Positions 28,791 through 37,433 of a DNA stretch of 64,000 nt are shown piece after piece. Where the stretch lies: positions 1-64,000 of the forward strand of contig JAKIHM010000010.1 in NCBI GenBank assembly GCA_021608145.1. Reading direction: 5' to 3'. Made by a program: the position numbers and the translations under genes. How positions within the stretch are numbered: the stretch's first letter is position 1; every line of letters begins with the position of its first letter. The notes beneath the pieces were generated by a model. The model did not search any database. It saw nothing but the letters and a program-made list of their open reading frames with translations, and was not told the origin of the DNA. The stretch comes from Thermovorax subterraneus. GTDB lineage: Bacteria; Bacillota; Thermosediminibacteria; Thermosediminibacterales; Thermosediminibacteraceae.

Positions 28791-28834
28791 TGTCTAAACT
28801 GTACAAAACTATACAAAATCATACAGTTTAGACA
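28791..28834. repeat. 13-bp perfect inverted repeat beside the decayed IS607 element
   Basis: TGTCTAAACTGTA (28791-28803) is repeated inverted at 28822-28834 with an 18-base loop that itself holds CAAAACTATACAAAATCATAC, a short direct repeat of TACAAAA-type units. It lies immediately past the predicted 3' end of the omega-RNA candidate, where a guide would be read. It could be an operator, a terminator-like hairpin, or the old target site. No T run follows. Confidence 0.6.
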
Positions 28835-28837
28835 GCT

Positions 28838-28945
28838 GGGCTATTTATACTCCGCCCTTTCAGAGAGTGCTCATTCCCAGCAGGCGGTATTTAAGCACTC
28901 CCATAGCCCCTGCCCCAAGAAGCAGGAACTCACGCACTTATCCGG
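28838..28945 (-). ncRNA. candidate TnpB omega-RNA scaffold with pseudoknot
   Basis: Read on the minus strand, GAGTGCT (28894-28900) pairs with AGCACTC (28865-28871). CCGCC in its loop (28883-28887) pairs with GGCGG outside it (28852-28856), an H-type pseudoknot. A CCTGC/GCAGG hairpin lies just 5' of this (about 28909-28925). The block follows and overlaps the 3' end of the tnpB remnant, where omega-RNAs of TnpB elements lie. The pairing is seen directly; calling it an omega-RNA is inference. Confidence 0.5.
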
Positions 28946-29830
28946 GTCTCCCCACTTGCCCTGAATGTAATACTCCCTTCAGGACAGAGACGTCCCTTAA
29001 AACTTTCCCAGGGGAGAGTGGCGTCACCACCGCTACCTTGAGAACTCGCCAGAGTTTATAGCCTTCGCTACAGGCACTAATACTTGTTCCATCCAGAGGT
29101 ATTAGTGCCTTCTCTAGCTCACTCCCAAGGCTTTGTAATAGTCTTATCGCCCTTTCTATCTCCTTTAGTTGTCTTTTCTTTAGTTGTTTGTTTCTAACCG
29201 TCCTCTTTACGTGCTCTTTTAATTCCCCCAATTCGTAAGCATCTAAATCTTTTAGAATTGCCATATATCCTTCGGGAATTTGCTCTTTTAACCCAAGTCC
29301 TCTTCTTGCTATGACATACGCTGCTGCAACGTCCTTGCTTATCATATACTGCGGTGCATATTTCAGCATCCCTATCAGTGATGTGTAGGCAGGATTGACC
29401 TCTATGATTTGTATGCCCTTTCTCTTTGCTAAAACCTTGATTTTTTCTATGAGCGACCTGTAGCTAAAGCTGTGCCTTATCCTCCTCGATTTCCTCCCTG
29501 AAAAATCTCCTTTTTTCCCTTTGTCTCTTATGTCCAATCTTTCGATTGCTATCGCCTTTTTCTTTTCTTCTGCTAGCCTTATTACTTCGTGGGCATACTG
29601 TCATCTGTAATATTCCCTCTTATCCGTATTGCCGCTTATAAGTTCGGGCATCGGAATTTTGCCGTGTCCTGCTAATTGCCCGTTCTCATCTGTTTCCGCC
29701 CATGCTATATGGTCCCTAAAAGCCTGTTATATGCAAATCTCATGCAGGATGACCATCTTCTCATTAAATCCGCTACTGTTTGCTTATCTTCCTTGCTTTT
29801 GAAAATGAGTTTAGTCTGTATTGTTATCAT
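28938..29830 (-). pseudogene. tnpB: decayed TnpB RNA-guided nuclease gene (IS607 type)
   Basis: The start reads MITIQTKLIFKSKEDKQ and RWSSCMRFAYNRLL, a TnpB N-terminus. A frameshift and a large deletion then join it to DHIAWAETDENGQLAGHG, an in-frame TGA (29601-29603) follows KREYYR, and the frame resumes QYAHEVIRLAEEKK, IAIERLDIRDKG (RuvC-II Glu), VEVNPAYTS-like IIEVNPAYTSLIG and SKDVAAAYVIARRGLG (RuvC-III Asp). About 200 C-terminal residues remain open. With at least three lesions and a short length (intact proteins are about 400-500 residues), it cannot make an active nuclease. Confidence 0.85.
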
Positions 29831-30063
29831 GTCTTTTGCCACCTCTTTGTCCTAAATCCTGGCTGCAAATGATGTGACTATTGCTATTAAATCCTCTGCT
29901 AACTCTTTGTTTATATCTTGTTCTCCATAACTTCATAATGCCATCCTTGGGAATTGGCGTATTCTTCAAGCCTTCTAATTTGATTCTTGAGATATTCTTC
30001 TTGTTTTTTTGTGGACACTCTTGCATACAAAACTACTTTAGGTCTTGGTTTTTCTTCCTGCAT
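29811..30063 (-). pseudogene. tnpA: decayed IS607 serine recombinase TnpA
   Basis: From an ATG at 30063 the frame reads MQEEKPRPKVVLYARVST, then KKQEEYLKNQIRRLEEYANS and QGWHYEVMENKI followed by TAA; YARVSTKKQ is the serine-recombinase active-site start. Downstream, NKELAEDLIAIVTSFAARI is the expected C-terminal part, again broken by a stop and a frameshift, with much of the centre deleted. The N-terminal MerR-like helix-turn-helix of IS607 TnpA is missing. It lies directly before tnpB in the same direction, the usual IS607 order. Confidence 0.8.
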
Positions 30064-30317
30064 ACCTAATAACTTTACTTATAAGGACAAGATGAAATAA
30101 CAAAAAATTTAACTATTTTGCAATTGTTTCTACGGTATTATTCTAACAAAATTCATTGTAAAATGAAATATGATTCCTTTTTTATCTTCTGAAGTTTTTT
30201 ATTTCATGCCTGTCTATAGCAAAAAGGTGGAAGGAAAAATGAAGCTTATTTCCTTCGATAAGCTTGAAAGTAATATACGATATTTCCCCGGAAATACCTT
30301 AAATTTTATGCAAACGC
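30064..30317. other. AT-rich gap with no supported gene
   Basis: Between the IS607 remnant and the His-rich gene the sequence is AT-rich. The only plus-strand reading frame entering it (with GGTGGAAGG before an ATG near 30241) runs antisense through the whole His-rich gene and has an implausible composition. No promoter or RNA was recognised. Confidence 0.5.
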
Positions 30318-30361
30318 AAGGGAGAGGGATGGTATCCATAATGGGATCTTCCCTCTCCCTT
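30318..30361 (-). terminator. hairpin after the His-rich gene
   Basis: AAGGGAGAGGGA pairs with TCCCTCTCCCTT, a perfect 12-bp stem with a 20-base loop, just past the stop of the minus-strand gene. The downstream minus-strand sequence has only a short T-rich stretch, so termination efficiency is uncertain. Confidence 0.5.
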
Positions 30362-30365
30362 CGCC

Positions 30366-30752
30366 TCATCTATATATTCTGCGCCTTCTGCGCAATAATT
30401 CGAATATTAATAGGGCAAGCACTAGTGAGCGCAGTGGTCTTCTTCCAAATTGCTGGGTCTCTGCATCAGCGGAGTACCACGAAGGAGACCACGAGCACAT
30501 TACTTCATCGCACCAGCGTTCAATCATTTCTCTGGTTGGGCATGGGCATCTCCACGGATCGTCATACCTGTCGCAAACCATTCGGACGTGCTGCGTTATT
30601 TCTTGGCATAGCGAGTCATACATGGACATCATTTCAGCTTCAATCATATCGTAGTTGCAGTGATCGTAATGATGATCGTGATGGTCGTGACCGTGATGGT
30701 CATGATAATCGGGGCAACCGTTGTAGTCAGGATAGTTCGGATACTCGCCCAT
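30366..30752 (-). CDS. His/Cys/Asp-rich small protein, possibly spore-coat related
   Basis: A 128-residue protein with a His/Asp-rich N-terminus (HDHHGHDHHDHHYDH), a helical middle (MYDSLCQEITQHVRMVCDRYDDPW, CPCPTREMIERWCDEV) and a C-terminal hydrophobic helix ending LLRRRRRIYR. The His cluster should bind metal. The architecture recalls small coat-associated proteins of spore-forming clostridia, but no named family is claimed. AAGGAGG precedes the ATG by ten bases; a TTG one codon earlier is equally placed. Confidence 0.65.
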   Translation of the reverse strand: MGEYPNYPDYNGCPDYHDHHGHDHHDHHYDHCNYDMIEAEMMSMYDSLCQEITQHVRMVCDRYDDPWRCPCPTREMIERWCDEVMCSWSPSWYSADAETQQFGRRPLRSLVLALLIFELLRRRRRIYR

Positions 30753-30827
30753 CAATATTAAACCTCCTTCCGTCGAATCTACTATAAATATATTGACTTT
30801 AATCCAAGTAAGTTCCGATTAAAAAGA

Positions 30828-30850
30828 AAAACTCCCCGATTGTCGGAGAG
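30828..30850 (-). terminator. intrinsic terminator of the 78-aa gene
   Basis: On the minus strand CTCTCCGA pairs with TCGGGGAG around CAA and is followed by TTTTTCTTTTT. Confidence 0.8.
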
Positions 30851-30855
30851 CAATA

Positions 30856-31092
30856 CTATTTCAGTCTTTTTTTTGCCATCAAGAAATATTCTCCTGAATG
30901 GCCTCCGTGAGGTTGGTAATCGAAGCCCTGATTCTTCAACTCGTTTACTATAAGGTCGGCTTGATGTGCATCTGCCGCTTCCATGCGGATGATGATTTCT
31001 TCTCCAGGCTTTATCGACCGGAGCCTCCTTTTAAGAGAATTGATGTCGTAATAGTTGATTTCCTGCCCCATGTGTAAGTAAATTTCCGTCAT
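30856..31092 (-). CDS. Conserved-looking 78-aa protein of unknown function
   Basis: Not recognised. The 78 residues predict a mixed alpha/beta fold (EEIIIRMEAADAHQADLIVNELKNQGFDYQPHGGHSG), with His/Gly-rich turns and a basic C-terminus; the size and pattern suggest a small SirA-like or ferredoxin-like fold, without real evidence. AAGGAGG lies seven bases before the ATG and a good terminator follows, so the gene is likely real and monocistronic. Confidence 0.7.
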   Translation of the reverse strand: MTEIYLHMGQEINYYDINSLKRRLRSIKPGEEIIIRMEAADAHQADLIVNELKNQGFDYQPHGGHSGEYFLMAKKRLK

Positions 31093-31195
31093 TTAGATCC
31101 TCCTTAGATTTGTGATATAGTTATGTCTTCATATAGTATGTCCTCAGTTTTAAATGAAAATCCATTTCGGTGAATGTAAAAAAATGAAAAAGTAA

Positions 31196-31226
31196 AGCCC
31201 CCGGGTAGAAGGATTGCCCAGGGGCC
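31196..31226 (-). terminator. intrinsic terminator of the superoxide reductase gene
   Basis: On the minus strand GGCCCCTGGG pairs with CCCGGGGGC, followed by TTTACTTTTT. Confidence 0.8.
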
Positions 31227-31231
31227 TTATA

Positions 31232-31630
31232 TTAATTTTCGAAGTCAACTCTCAGCGAATTCTCCCATAGGCCGTGGATGTTGCAGTAGCTTAAGGCAGT
31301 CAACGTGCCCGGTTTTTCCAAAATCACGCGGGTATACACGCAAGGTTCGCATTTTGCCGAACCCTTGTTGGGTCCTTCTGTTGATTCAGCATGAGCTTCA
31401 AACGTGTAGGTTCCCAGGTGAATGGTGAATTTTTCGCCATCGGGCTGAAAGAATAGTTTTATCCACCTGATGTGATGTTCGGTGGTATTCGGGTGCGGGA
31501 TTTCTTTCCCGACGCAAAGATATACGTCGATTGGCTCGCCTTTTTTAGTTGGTCCTTTTGTCTCTATGACTGGGACGTGCTTTTCTTTTTTCCAGTCATC
31601 CTTTTGAATGATAAGCTTTAAGGAATCCAT
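31232..31630 (-). CDS. Superoxide reductase (class II, neelaredoxin type)
   Basis: Reduces superoxide to hydrogen peroxide at a non-haem iron in the cytoplasm of anaerobes. The 132-residue protein lacks the N-terminal desulforedoxin iron site, as in neelaredoxin. Iron ligands are visible: His in KEKHVPVIE (with the Glu-Lys pair), His in IPHPNTTEHHIRWI, and the Cys/His pair in CNIHGLWEN. AAAGGAG precedes the ATG; a GTG one codon earlier is possible. It stands alone with its own terminator. Confidence 0.93.
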   Translation of the reverse strand: MDSLKLIIQKDDWKKEKHVPVIETKGPTKKGEPIDVYLCVGKEIPHPNTTEHHIRWIKLFFQPDGEKFTIHLGTYTFEAHAESTEGPNKGSAKCEPCVYTRVILEKPGTLTALSYCNIHGLWENSLRVDFEN

Positions 31631-31792
31631 CACTACCCTCTCCTTTAATAAAAATGATATTTATTACTAATAAAATACTACAAAAAATGGCCGATTCCTT
31701 CATGCATAATAAATATTTTTGTTCACAAGCAGGGATAATTTTAACGCCGTAGAAATTAATATATAGCTATGTATGAAAATGAAAGGCGGGGT

Positions 31793-32371
31793 TTAGAGAA
31801 TTAGGCGGAGCTTTGGTTGAATTTTTTTAGAGGGTTTTAAAGCTTTCTTTTCCTTAGATTTGTTGGTTACACAAATTTTACCGCTGACGGCTTCAACTTC
31901 CCTTACAACCATGGTGGCTTCCTCATAACCATATCTTTTCAGAAGTTCTTTTAATAGAGGTAGCTCTTTTCTTATAATTGTAATATTTATTGAAAATCGT
32001 TCGGCTCCGCCATAGCCATAACCTTTATGGGTTGTTACCGAATATCCCATATCTCTTAAAGAATCTGCGATTTTTTTGGCTTTTTCTTTTTTAGCAAAAA
32101 CAGAGACTTCTACTACACCTATTCCCATGATGTCTTCAATAAAGTGGCCAAGCCATACGCCAGCCACCCTTCCAAAAGAAAAGGCAAGTAGTAGAAGAAT
32201 TTGTCTGTTTTGTGAAATTAGTTGGAAGCCTAAAGCGGTTATTATAGCTTCAAGAAATACTATTAGATAAGCGGGTTTTAGTATCTTTCGGCTTATCATT
32301 ATGGTTTTTAAAGTATGAAGGGAAGTGTACATTGCATTTAACAAAAAAGCCAGAAAGCAATCCCTAATCAT
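31793..32371 (-). CDS. UPF0316 / DUF5698-DUF2179 membrane protein
   Basis: A 192-residue protein with three N-terminal membrane helices (residues about 5-85, with NAMYTSLHTLKTIMISRK and FGRVAGVWLGHFIED) and a soluble C-terminal DUF2179 domain (EVSVFAKKEKAKKIADSLRDMGYSVTTHKG), matching the UPF0316 (YebE) family. The function is unknown; the DUF2179 part resembles small ligand-binding ferredoxin-like domains. It ends in a basic tail. GGAGGGGG precedes the ATG. Confidence 0.85.
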   Translation of the reverse strand: MIRDCFLAFLLNAMYTSLHTLKTIMISRKILKPAYLIVFLEAIITALGFQLISQNRQILLLLAFSFGRVAGVWLGHFIEDIMGIGVVEVSVFAKKEKAKKIADSLRDMGYSVTTHKGYGYGGAERFSINITIIRKELPLLKELLKRYGYEEATMVVREVEAVSGKICVTNKSKEKKALKPSKKIQPKLRLIL

Positions 32372-32432
32372 CGTTCATCCCCCTCCCCATACTGGAACTT
32401 GCGAGCGGCAATTTATTCATGAGGAATTTTGG

Positions 32433-32690
32433 TTGTCAACGCTTTGGGGCAAAAGCTATATCTTGTAGCGATGGCGGTGGTGCTAACGCCGCTCTCCCCC
32501 GAGAGGGTATTATTTATAGGGACATAAGGGGAGCCCCGGTTAAAGGCGCGAGTTCCTTAGTGTTGGGGTAGGGACTACGGAAGTGATGAAACATCGCCTC
32601 GGGAAATGAGTACTCGCTCGGAGGGCAGAATGCGAATAATTCTCGATGTCTGATGACAGGTTGACGGCACATTATTTTATTCAAAATTCA
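32433..32690 (+). ncRNA. candidate structured RNA of unknown class
   Basis: This gene-free stretch is clearly GC-richer than its AT-rich flanks. A possible promoter (TTGTCA 32433-32438, 18 bases, TATATC 32457-32462) precedes several pairings: GCGATG (32468) with CATCGC (32592), GCGGT with ACGCCGC, CTCCCC with GGGGAG (about 32493-32533), GTTCC with GGGAC, GATG-AAA-CATC, and GCCTC with GAGGGC. No motif of a T-box, SAM, TPP, lysine, cobalamin, ydaO, tmRNA, RNase P or SRP RNA was found. It lies upstream of deoC but ends over 100 bases before it. The strand is uncertain. Confidence 0.45.
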
Positions 32691-32806
32691 TGATAAGTTC
32701 AATGTTTGATAAAATAAAATATGGAAACTTATTAAAAAGTATTGCCGAATATTTAAAACTAACTCTGGATTCCTTTGGGAAATTATCTTTTAAAGGGGGT
32801 TTTTTA

Positions 32807-33478
32807 ATGATAACGAAAGAACAACTGGCAAAGTTAATAGACCACACTCTGCTAAAACCCACAGCTACATTTGATGATATAGACAAGCTCTGCGAAGAGG
32901 CAAAAAAATACGGATTTTATTTAGTGTGCGTAAGCCCATGTTATGTGAGCTATGCCGTCCAAAAACTTTCGGGGAGCGATGTGAAAGTTGGAACAACAGT
33001 AGGATTTCCCCTCGGGGCAAGTTCCCCCGAAGTTAAGGTTTTTGAGACCAGAAAAGCTGTAGAGGCAGGAGCTTTTGAAGTGGACATGGTTATAAATCTT
33101 GGATATCTGAAAAGCGGCGATTATTATGCTGTAAAAGAGGACATAGAAGGAGTTGTGCGTGCGGCAAAGGAGGCAAACCCTGGAACTATAGTTAAAGTTA
33201 TCATCGAAACGTGTTATCTTACGGAAAATGAAAAGGTTACTGCTGTAAAACTTTGCATGGATGCAAAAGCGGATTTTGTGAAGACCTCTACTGGTTTTGG
33301 CCCTGGGGGGGCTACTGTAGAGGACGTGCGGCTGATATCCAAGTTAGTTGAGGGCAAAATGGGGATAAAGGCTTCCGGCGGAATAAGGGACCTAAGAACC
33401 GCATTGCAGATGCTCGATGCAGGAGCGACCAGAATAGGTACGAGCTCGGGAGTTGCGATAATGGAAGAATTTAAATAA
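32807..33478 (+). CDS. deoC: Deoxyribose-phosphate aldolase (DeoC)
   Basis: Cleaves 2-deoxyribose-5-phosphate to acetaldehyde and glyceraldehyde-3-phosphate in nucleoside salvage. The ATG at 32807, ten bases after AAAGGGGG, gives 223 residues, the normal length; upstream in-frame ATGs are rejected for lack of a site. IDHTLLKPTAT, EVDMVINLGYLKSGD, the Schiff-base Lys159 in FVKTSTGFG, and KASGGIRD are all present. It stands alone, with no deoA or pupG neighbours, and is convergent with the next gene. Confidence 0.96.
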   Translation: MITKEQLAKLIDHTLLKPTATFDDIDKLCEEAKKYGFYLVCVSPCYVSYAVQKLSGSDVKVGTTVGFPLGASSPEVKVFETRKAVEAGAFEVDMVINLGYLKSGDYYAVKEDIEGVVRAAKEANPGTIVKVIIETCYLTENEKVTAVKLCMDAKADFVKTSTGFGPGGATVEDVRLISKLVEGKMGIKASGGIRDLRTALQMLDAGATRIGTSSGVAIMEEFK

Positions 33479-33943
33479 TTATTGGGTAATTGAAGTGGAA
33501 GCTTTTTCAATTTGCGAAAGGGCATCATCGCACTTTGTTATGGTCTCGAATACTTTATCTATCGCCTGACTTTGTAAAAGAGCATTTTGAGCCCTTGCCA
33601 GAGCCGATATGGCCTGCTGCATCGCCTGAATTACCTGCATGTCCATGGCCACCTGCTGCTCGTGGCACTGCTTTTCCATGCTTTCCAATATATTTTTGAA
33701 CTGTGGGGCATTGGCCTGCATATTGGAAAACCCCATTTTTGCCAGTTGTTCCAGCTGCTTTGCGCTATTTAGTATGTTTTCTAAGCGTCTGGAATCCATC
33801 ATGTTGCAAGATGCCTGAGAAAGAGAACTTTTAATCTGCTGTTCCGTTGATATATGCTGATCTCTGACGACGTCAGCTATGTTTTGAATGTCCTGAAAGA
33901 ATTGGTTATGGACAACTTCGGATATGGTTTTATCTTCCAACAT
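33479..33943 (-). CDS. Gln/Ala-rich helical protein of unknown function
   Basis: Not recognised. The 154 residues are almost entirely helical with heptad-like spacing (DIQNIADVVRDQHISTEQQI, NILNSAKQLEQLAKMG, VIQAMQQAISALARAQNALL), suggesting a coiled-coil or bundle. It is rich in Gln, Ala and Met and has no signal peptide. AGGAGGAGG lies before the ATG. It converges tail-to-tail with deoC with no gap, so the two transcripts may overlap. Confidence 0.7.
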   Translation of the reverse strand: MLEDKTISEVVHNQFFQDIQNIADVVRDQHISTEQQIKSSLSQASCNMMDSRRLENILNSAKQLEQLAKMGFSNMQANAPQFKNILESMEKQCHEQQVAMDMQVIQAMQQAISALARAQNALLQSQAIDKVFETITKCDDALSQIEKASTSITQ

Positions 33944-34068
33944 TATGTCCTCCTCCTAGAACTTATATTTTAATTTTATTTTTTCCTTTTTGCCTAAAAA
34001 AATGTGTGTATTAGCGGTGAAAAATGAGGAGACAATAAAACTGTGAAAAGCTAGGAGGAGGTATAAAA

Positions 34069-34545
34069 ATGGCTAAGACTGTTATAGGAGTTTTTGAAAA
34101 CCGTGAGCAGGCCGAGAAAGCCGTAAATGAGATGAGAAATTCCGGTTTTGATACCAACGAGATCTCGGTGGTTGCGAAAGGCACGAAGAGGGGAAACGGC
34201 AATGATGAAACGATGAACATGGATACGATAGCGGATGGTACTACTACTGGAGGAATTCTAGGGGGCTTAGCAGGACTTGCGGTTGGAGCCGGAGCTTTGG
34301 CAATACCAGGACTTGGGCCCATAGTTGCGGCAGGACCTATAGCGGGAATGCTATCGGGTGCTGCAACGGGTGGAATTGCCGGGGGGCTTTTAGACTGGGG
34401 CATTCCGGAGGAGAGAGGCCGTTATTATGAAGAAGAAGTTAAAAGAGGTAAGATTTTGGCAGCAGTCCGCACCCACGATCAAAAAGTACAAAAGGCGGCA
34501 GACATAATGAGGCAAAACGGTGCGAGGGACGTAGAAACCCACTAA
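34069..34545 (+). CDS. General stress protein 17M-like (YflT domain)
   Basis: A 158-residue protein with an N-terminal YflT/GS17M domain (MAKTVIGVFENREQAEKAVNEM, then FDTNEISVVAKG) and a central Gly/Ala-rich hydrophobic segment (GGILGGLAGLAVGAGALAIPG, LSGAATGGIAGGLLDWG) that could insert into membrane, followed by a short alpha/beta tail (GKILAAVRTHDQKVQKA). Such proteins are stress-induced in Bacillus; the mechanism is unknown. GGAGGAGG precedes the ATG and a strong terminator follows. Confidence 0.85.
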   Translation: MAKTVIGVFENREQAEKAVNEMRNSGFDTNEISVVAKGTKRGNGNDETMNMDTIADGTTTGGILGGLAGLAVGAGALAIPGLGPIVAAGPIAGMLSGAATGGIAGGLLDWGIPEERGRYYEEEVKRGKILAAVRTHDQKVQKAADIMRQNGARDVETH

Positions 34546-34551
34546 AAGACG

Positions 34552-34592
34552 GAGGGGGAAGGATTAATGTTGGGTCCTCCCCCTCTTTTTTA
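34552..34592 (+). terminator. intrinsic terminator after the YflT-domain gene
   Basis: GAGGGGGAAGGA pairs with TCCTCCCCCTC around a short loop and is followed by six T residues. Confidence 0.88.
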
Positions 34593-34760
34593 TTTTATGG
34601 TATAATAAAATTAAAAGTGTGTTATATAATATTTCGCTGTAATTTCAAAAAAATGTTCAATAAATGTATATTTGCAAAAGAGGTAAGATTGATATTCTTG
34701 TCGAATATAATAAATAATAATCTGTTTTTTTGGATTTTATGGGCTTAGGGGGCTCAAATT

Positions 34761-36161
34761 ATGCAAATGAATTATAGTCTTACTCTTTCTCAGACCCAAA
34801 AACTTTTGATGACTCCGGAATTGAGACAAGCGATAACGATACTTCAGCTATCAAGTCTTGAGCTTTGCGACTATATAGAGCAGGAGCTATTGAATAATCC
34901 TCTTTTAGACAAAGAAGAGGATGAATATACGGCCTTTTCGGAAGACGGAATGAGGGTTGATGAAGGTAAGACGAACGAGGACACTATAGAGTGGGAAGAA
35001 TACTTGCAGGATTATTTCGATTGGGATTTTCTAAGATTTCCCAAAGAGAGGAAAGAAGAGGAGACGAGTTTTGAAAATTTCGTCTCTGCTAACCAGACAC
35101 TGCAAGAATATCTTTTGATGCAGCTTCGCTTAGCAGCTGCCGATAAAAAAATTTTCAAAATAGGAGAATTCCTGATAGGAAATCTGGATAAAAATGGATA
35201 TCTTACGGTGAGCGTGCAGGAGGCCGCCAGGATTTTAAGAGTTCGTGAAGAAGAGGTGGAAGAAGCTTTAAAAGTAGTCCAAACCCTTGACCCTCCCGGT
35301 GTTGGTGCAAGGAACTTACAGGAATGTCTCTTGATTCAGGTGGAACAGAAAGGAATTAAAGACCCCAACTTATATGAATTAATTAAACATCATTTGAAAG
35401 ACCTGGCAGAAGCGAGATACACCAGGATTGCGGAAAAGCTAAATGTGCCGCTTTCTAAAGTTCAGGAACTAAAAGATATAGTCCTGAGCTTAGACCCCAA
35501 ACCGGCAAGGAACTTTTCGTCGGCTAACGAAATCCAGTATGTAATACCAGATGCGGTTATAGAAAAAGTCGGCAATGAGTATGTGGTAATAATGAACGAT
35601 TCGGTAACTCCGAGGCTCTCAATTAACCCGTATTACAGGTCCTTGCTAATGTCAGAAGATAAGGAGTCTTTGACTTCTAAGTTTCTGACGAGAAAACTGG
35701 AAGCAGCCCTCTGGCTCATAAAAAGCCTAGAACAGCGGCGGATGACTCTTTATAAAGTTATAAAGGCCATCGTGGAAGTGCAGCGCGAATTTTTAGACAA
35801 AGGCATATCGGGTTTAAAACCCCTCACTTTAAAACAGATAGCAGATGTTGTGGGGGTGCATGAATCTACCGTCAGCAGAGCGATAAGCGGCAAATATGTC
35901 CAAACACCTAGAGGGGTTTTTGAACTAAAATTTTTCTTCCAAAACGGCTTGGAAAATGAAAACGGGTCTTCGACGTGCGCTGAGACTATAAAGAAAATGC
36001 TAAAAGAGATGATTTCTAATGAAGACCCTTATAACCCCTTGAGCGATCAGATGATAGCCGATGACCTGAAAAAGAAAGGTATAAGGATATCAAGGCGCAC
36101 CGTGGCAAAATACAGGGAACAGCTTGGAATACCTTCTTCGGCAAAAAGGAAAAGATATTAA
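34761..36161 (+). CDS. rpoN: RNA polymerase sigma-54 factor (RpoN)
   Basis: Directs RNA polymerase to -24/-12 promoters and needs an AAA+ activator. The 466 residues have region I (QTQKLLMTPELRQAITILQLSSLELCDYIEQEL), an acidic region II, the core-binding region (DPPGVGARNLQECLLIQ), a helix-turn-helix (LKQIADVVGVHESTVSRAISGKY) and the C-terminal RpoN box (RRTVAKYRE). The ATG follows GGGGG. Two matching promoters and one activator lie in the same window at 53.7-58.7 kb. It sits immediately upstream of the glycolytic operon, as in several Firmicutes. Confidence 0.97.
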   Translation: MQMNYSLTLSQTQKLLMTPELRQAITILQLSSLELCDYIEQELLNNPLLDKEEDEYTAFSEDGMRVDEGKTNEDTIEWEEYLQDYFDWDFLRFPKERKEEETSFENFVSANQTLQEYLLMQLRLAAADKKIFKIGEFLIGNLDKNGYLTVSVQEAARILRVREEEVEEALKVVQTLDPPGVGARNLQECLLIQVEQKGIKDPNLYELIKHHLKDLAEARYTRIAEKLNVPLSKVQELKDIVLSLDPKPARNFSSANEIQYVIPDAVIEKVGNEYVVIMNDSVTPRLSINPYYRSLLMSEDKESLTSKFLTRKLEAALWLIKSLEQRRMTLYKVIKAIVEVQREFLDKGISGLKPLTLKQIADVVGVHESTVSRAISGKYVQTPRGVFELKFFFQNGLENENGSSTCAETIKKMLKEMISNEDPYNPLSDQMIADDLKKKGIRISRRTVAKYREQLGIPSSAKRKRY

Positions 36162-36176
36162 TTTTAAAAGAAGGTA

Positions 36177-36206
36177 TTGAATGGTATGCGTGGAATTATG
36201 TATAAT
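36177..36206 (+). promoter_or_regulatory. promoter of the glycolytic operon
   Basis: TTGAAT (36177-36182), an 18-base spacer and TATAAT (36201-36206), placed 42 bases before the CggR operator. Confidence 0.65.
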
Positions 36207-36247
36207 ATATTATGCTAGAACCTTTTTGTTAATTTTTTTAAAATACG

Positions 36248-36283
36248 CGGGACGTAAAATGTAACATAGGGACAAAAAATATC
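36248..36283 (+). promoter_or_regulatory. CggR operator
   Basis: CGGGAC-N6-TGTA-N4-AGGGAC-N6-TATC matches the Bacillus CggR operator (two direct repeats of CGGGAC-N6-TGTC, four bases apart) with three changes. It lies between the promoter and gapA, so bound CggR would block transcription as a roadblock. Fructose-1,6-bisphosphate releases CggR in Bacillus. Confidence 0.8.
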
Positions 36284-36322
36284 CCGGGAGGTGATAGTTG
36301 GAAATAAATTAAATTAAATTAA

Positions 36323-37383
<1,061 letters not shown>

Positions 37384-37384
<1 letters not shown>

Positions 37385-37415
37385 AGCAAAATAGCCCTTT
37401 TGGGCTATTTTGCTT
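37384..37415 (+). terminator. intercistronic hairpin between gapA and cggR
   Basis: AAGCAAAATAGCCC pairs perfectly with GGGCTATTTTGCTT around a TTTT loop. There is no T tract beyond the stem, so it may be a partial attenuator, an mRNA stabiliser or a processing site that lets gapA exceed the downstream genes. Confidence 0.65.
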
Positions 37416-37433
37416 AAAAGGAGACCGCGTTGA

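Noticed and set aside
28791-28834. Terminal inverted repeat of an insertion sequence
   Set aside because: Both arms lie together on one side of the transposase remnant, and IS607 elements have no terminal repeats.
30170-30787. A 205-residue plus-strand frame across the His-rich gene
   Set aside because: Its composition is typical of antisense to a His/Asp-rich gene (Arg/Ser/Thr-rich, no domains), while the minus strand has a strong ribosome-binding site and a protein-like sequence.
32433-32690. Known riboswitch or housekeeping RNA (T-box, cobalamin, ydaO, tmRNA, RNase P, SRP)
   Set aside because: None of the conserved sequence elements of these classes could be found, so only an unclassified structured RNA is proposed.
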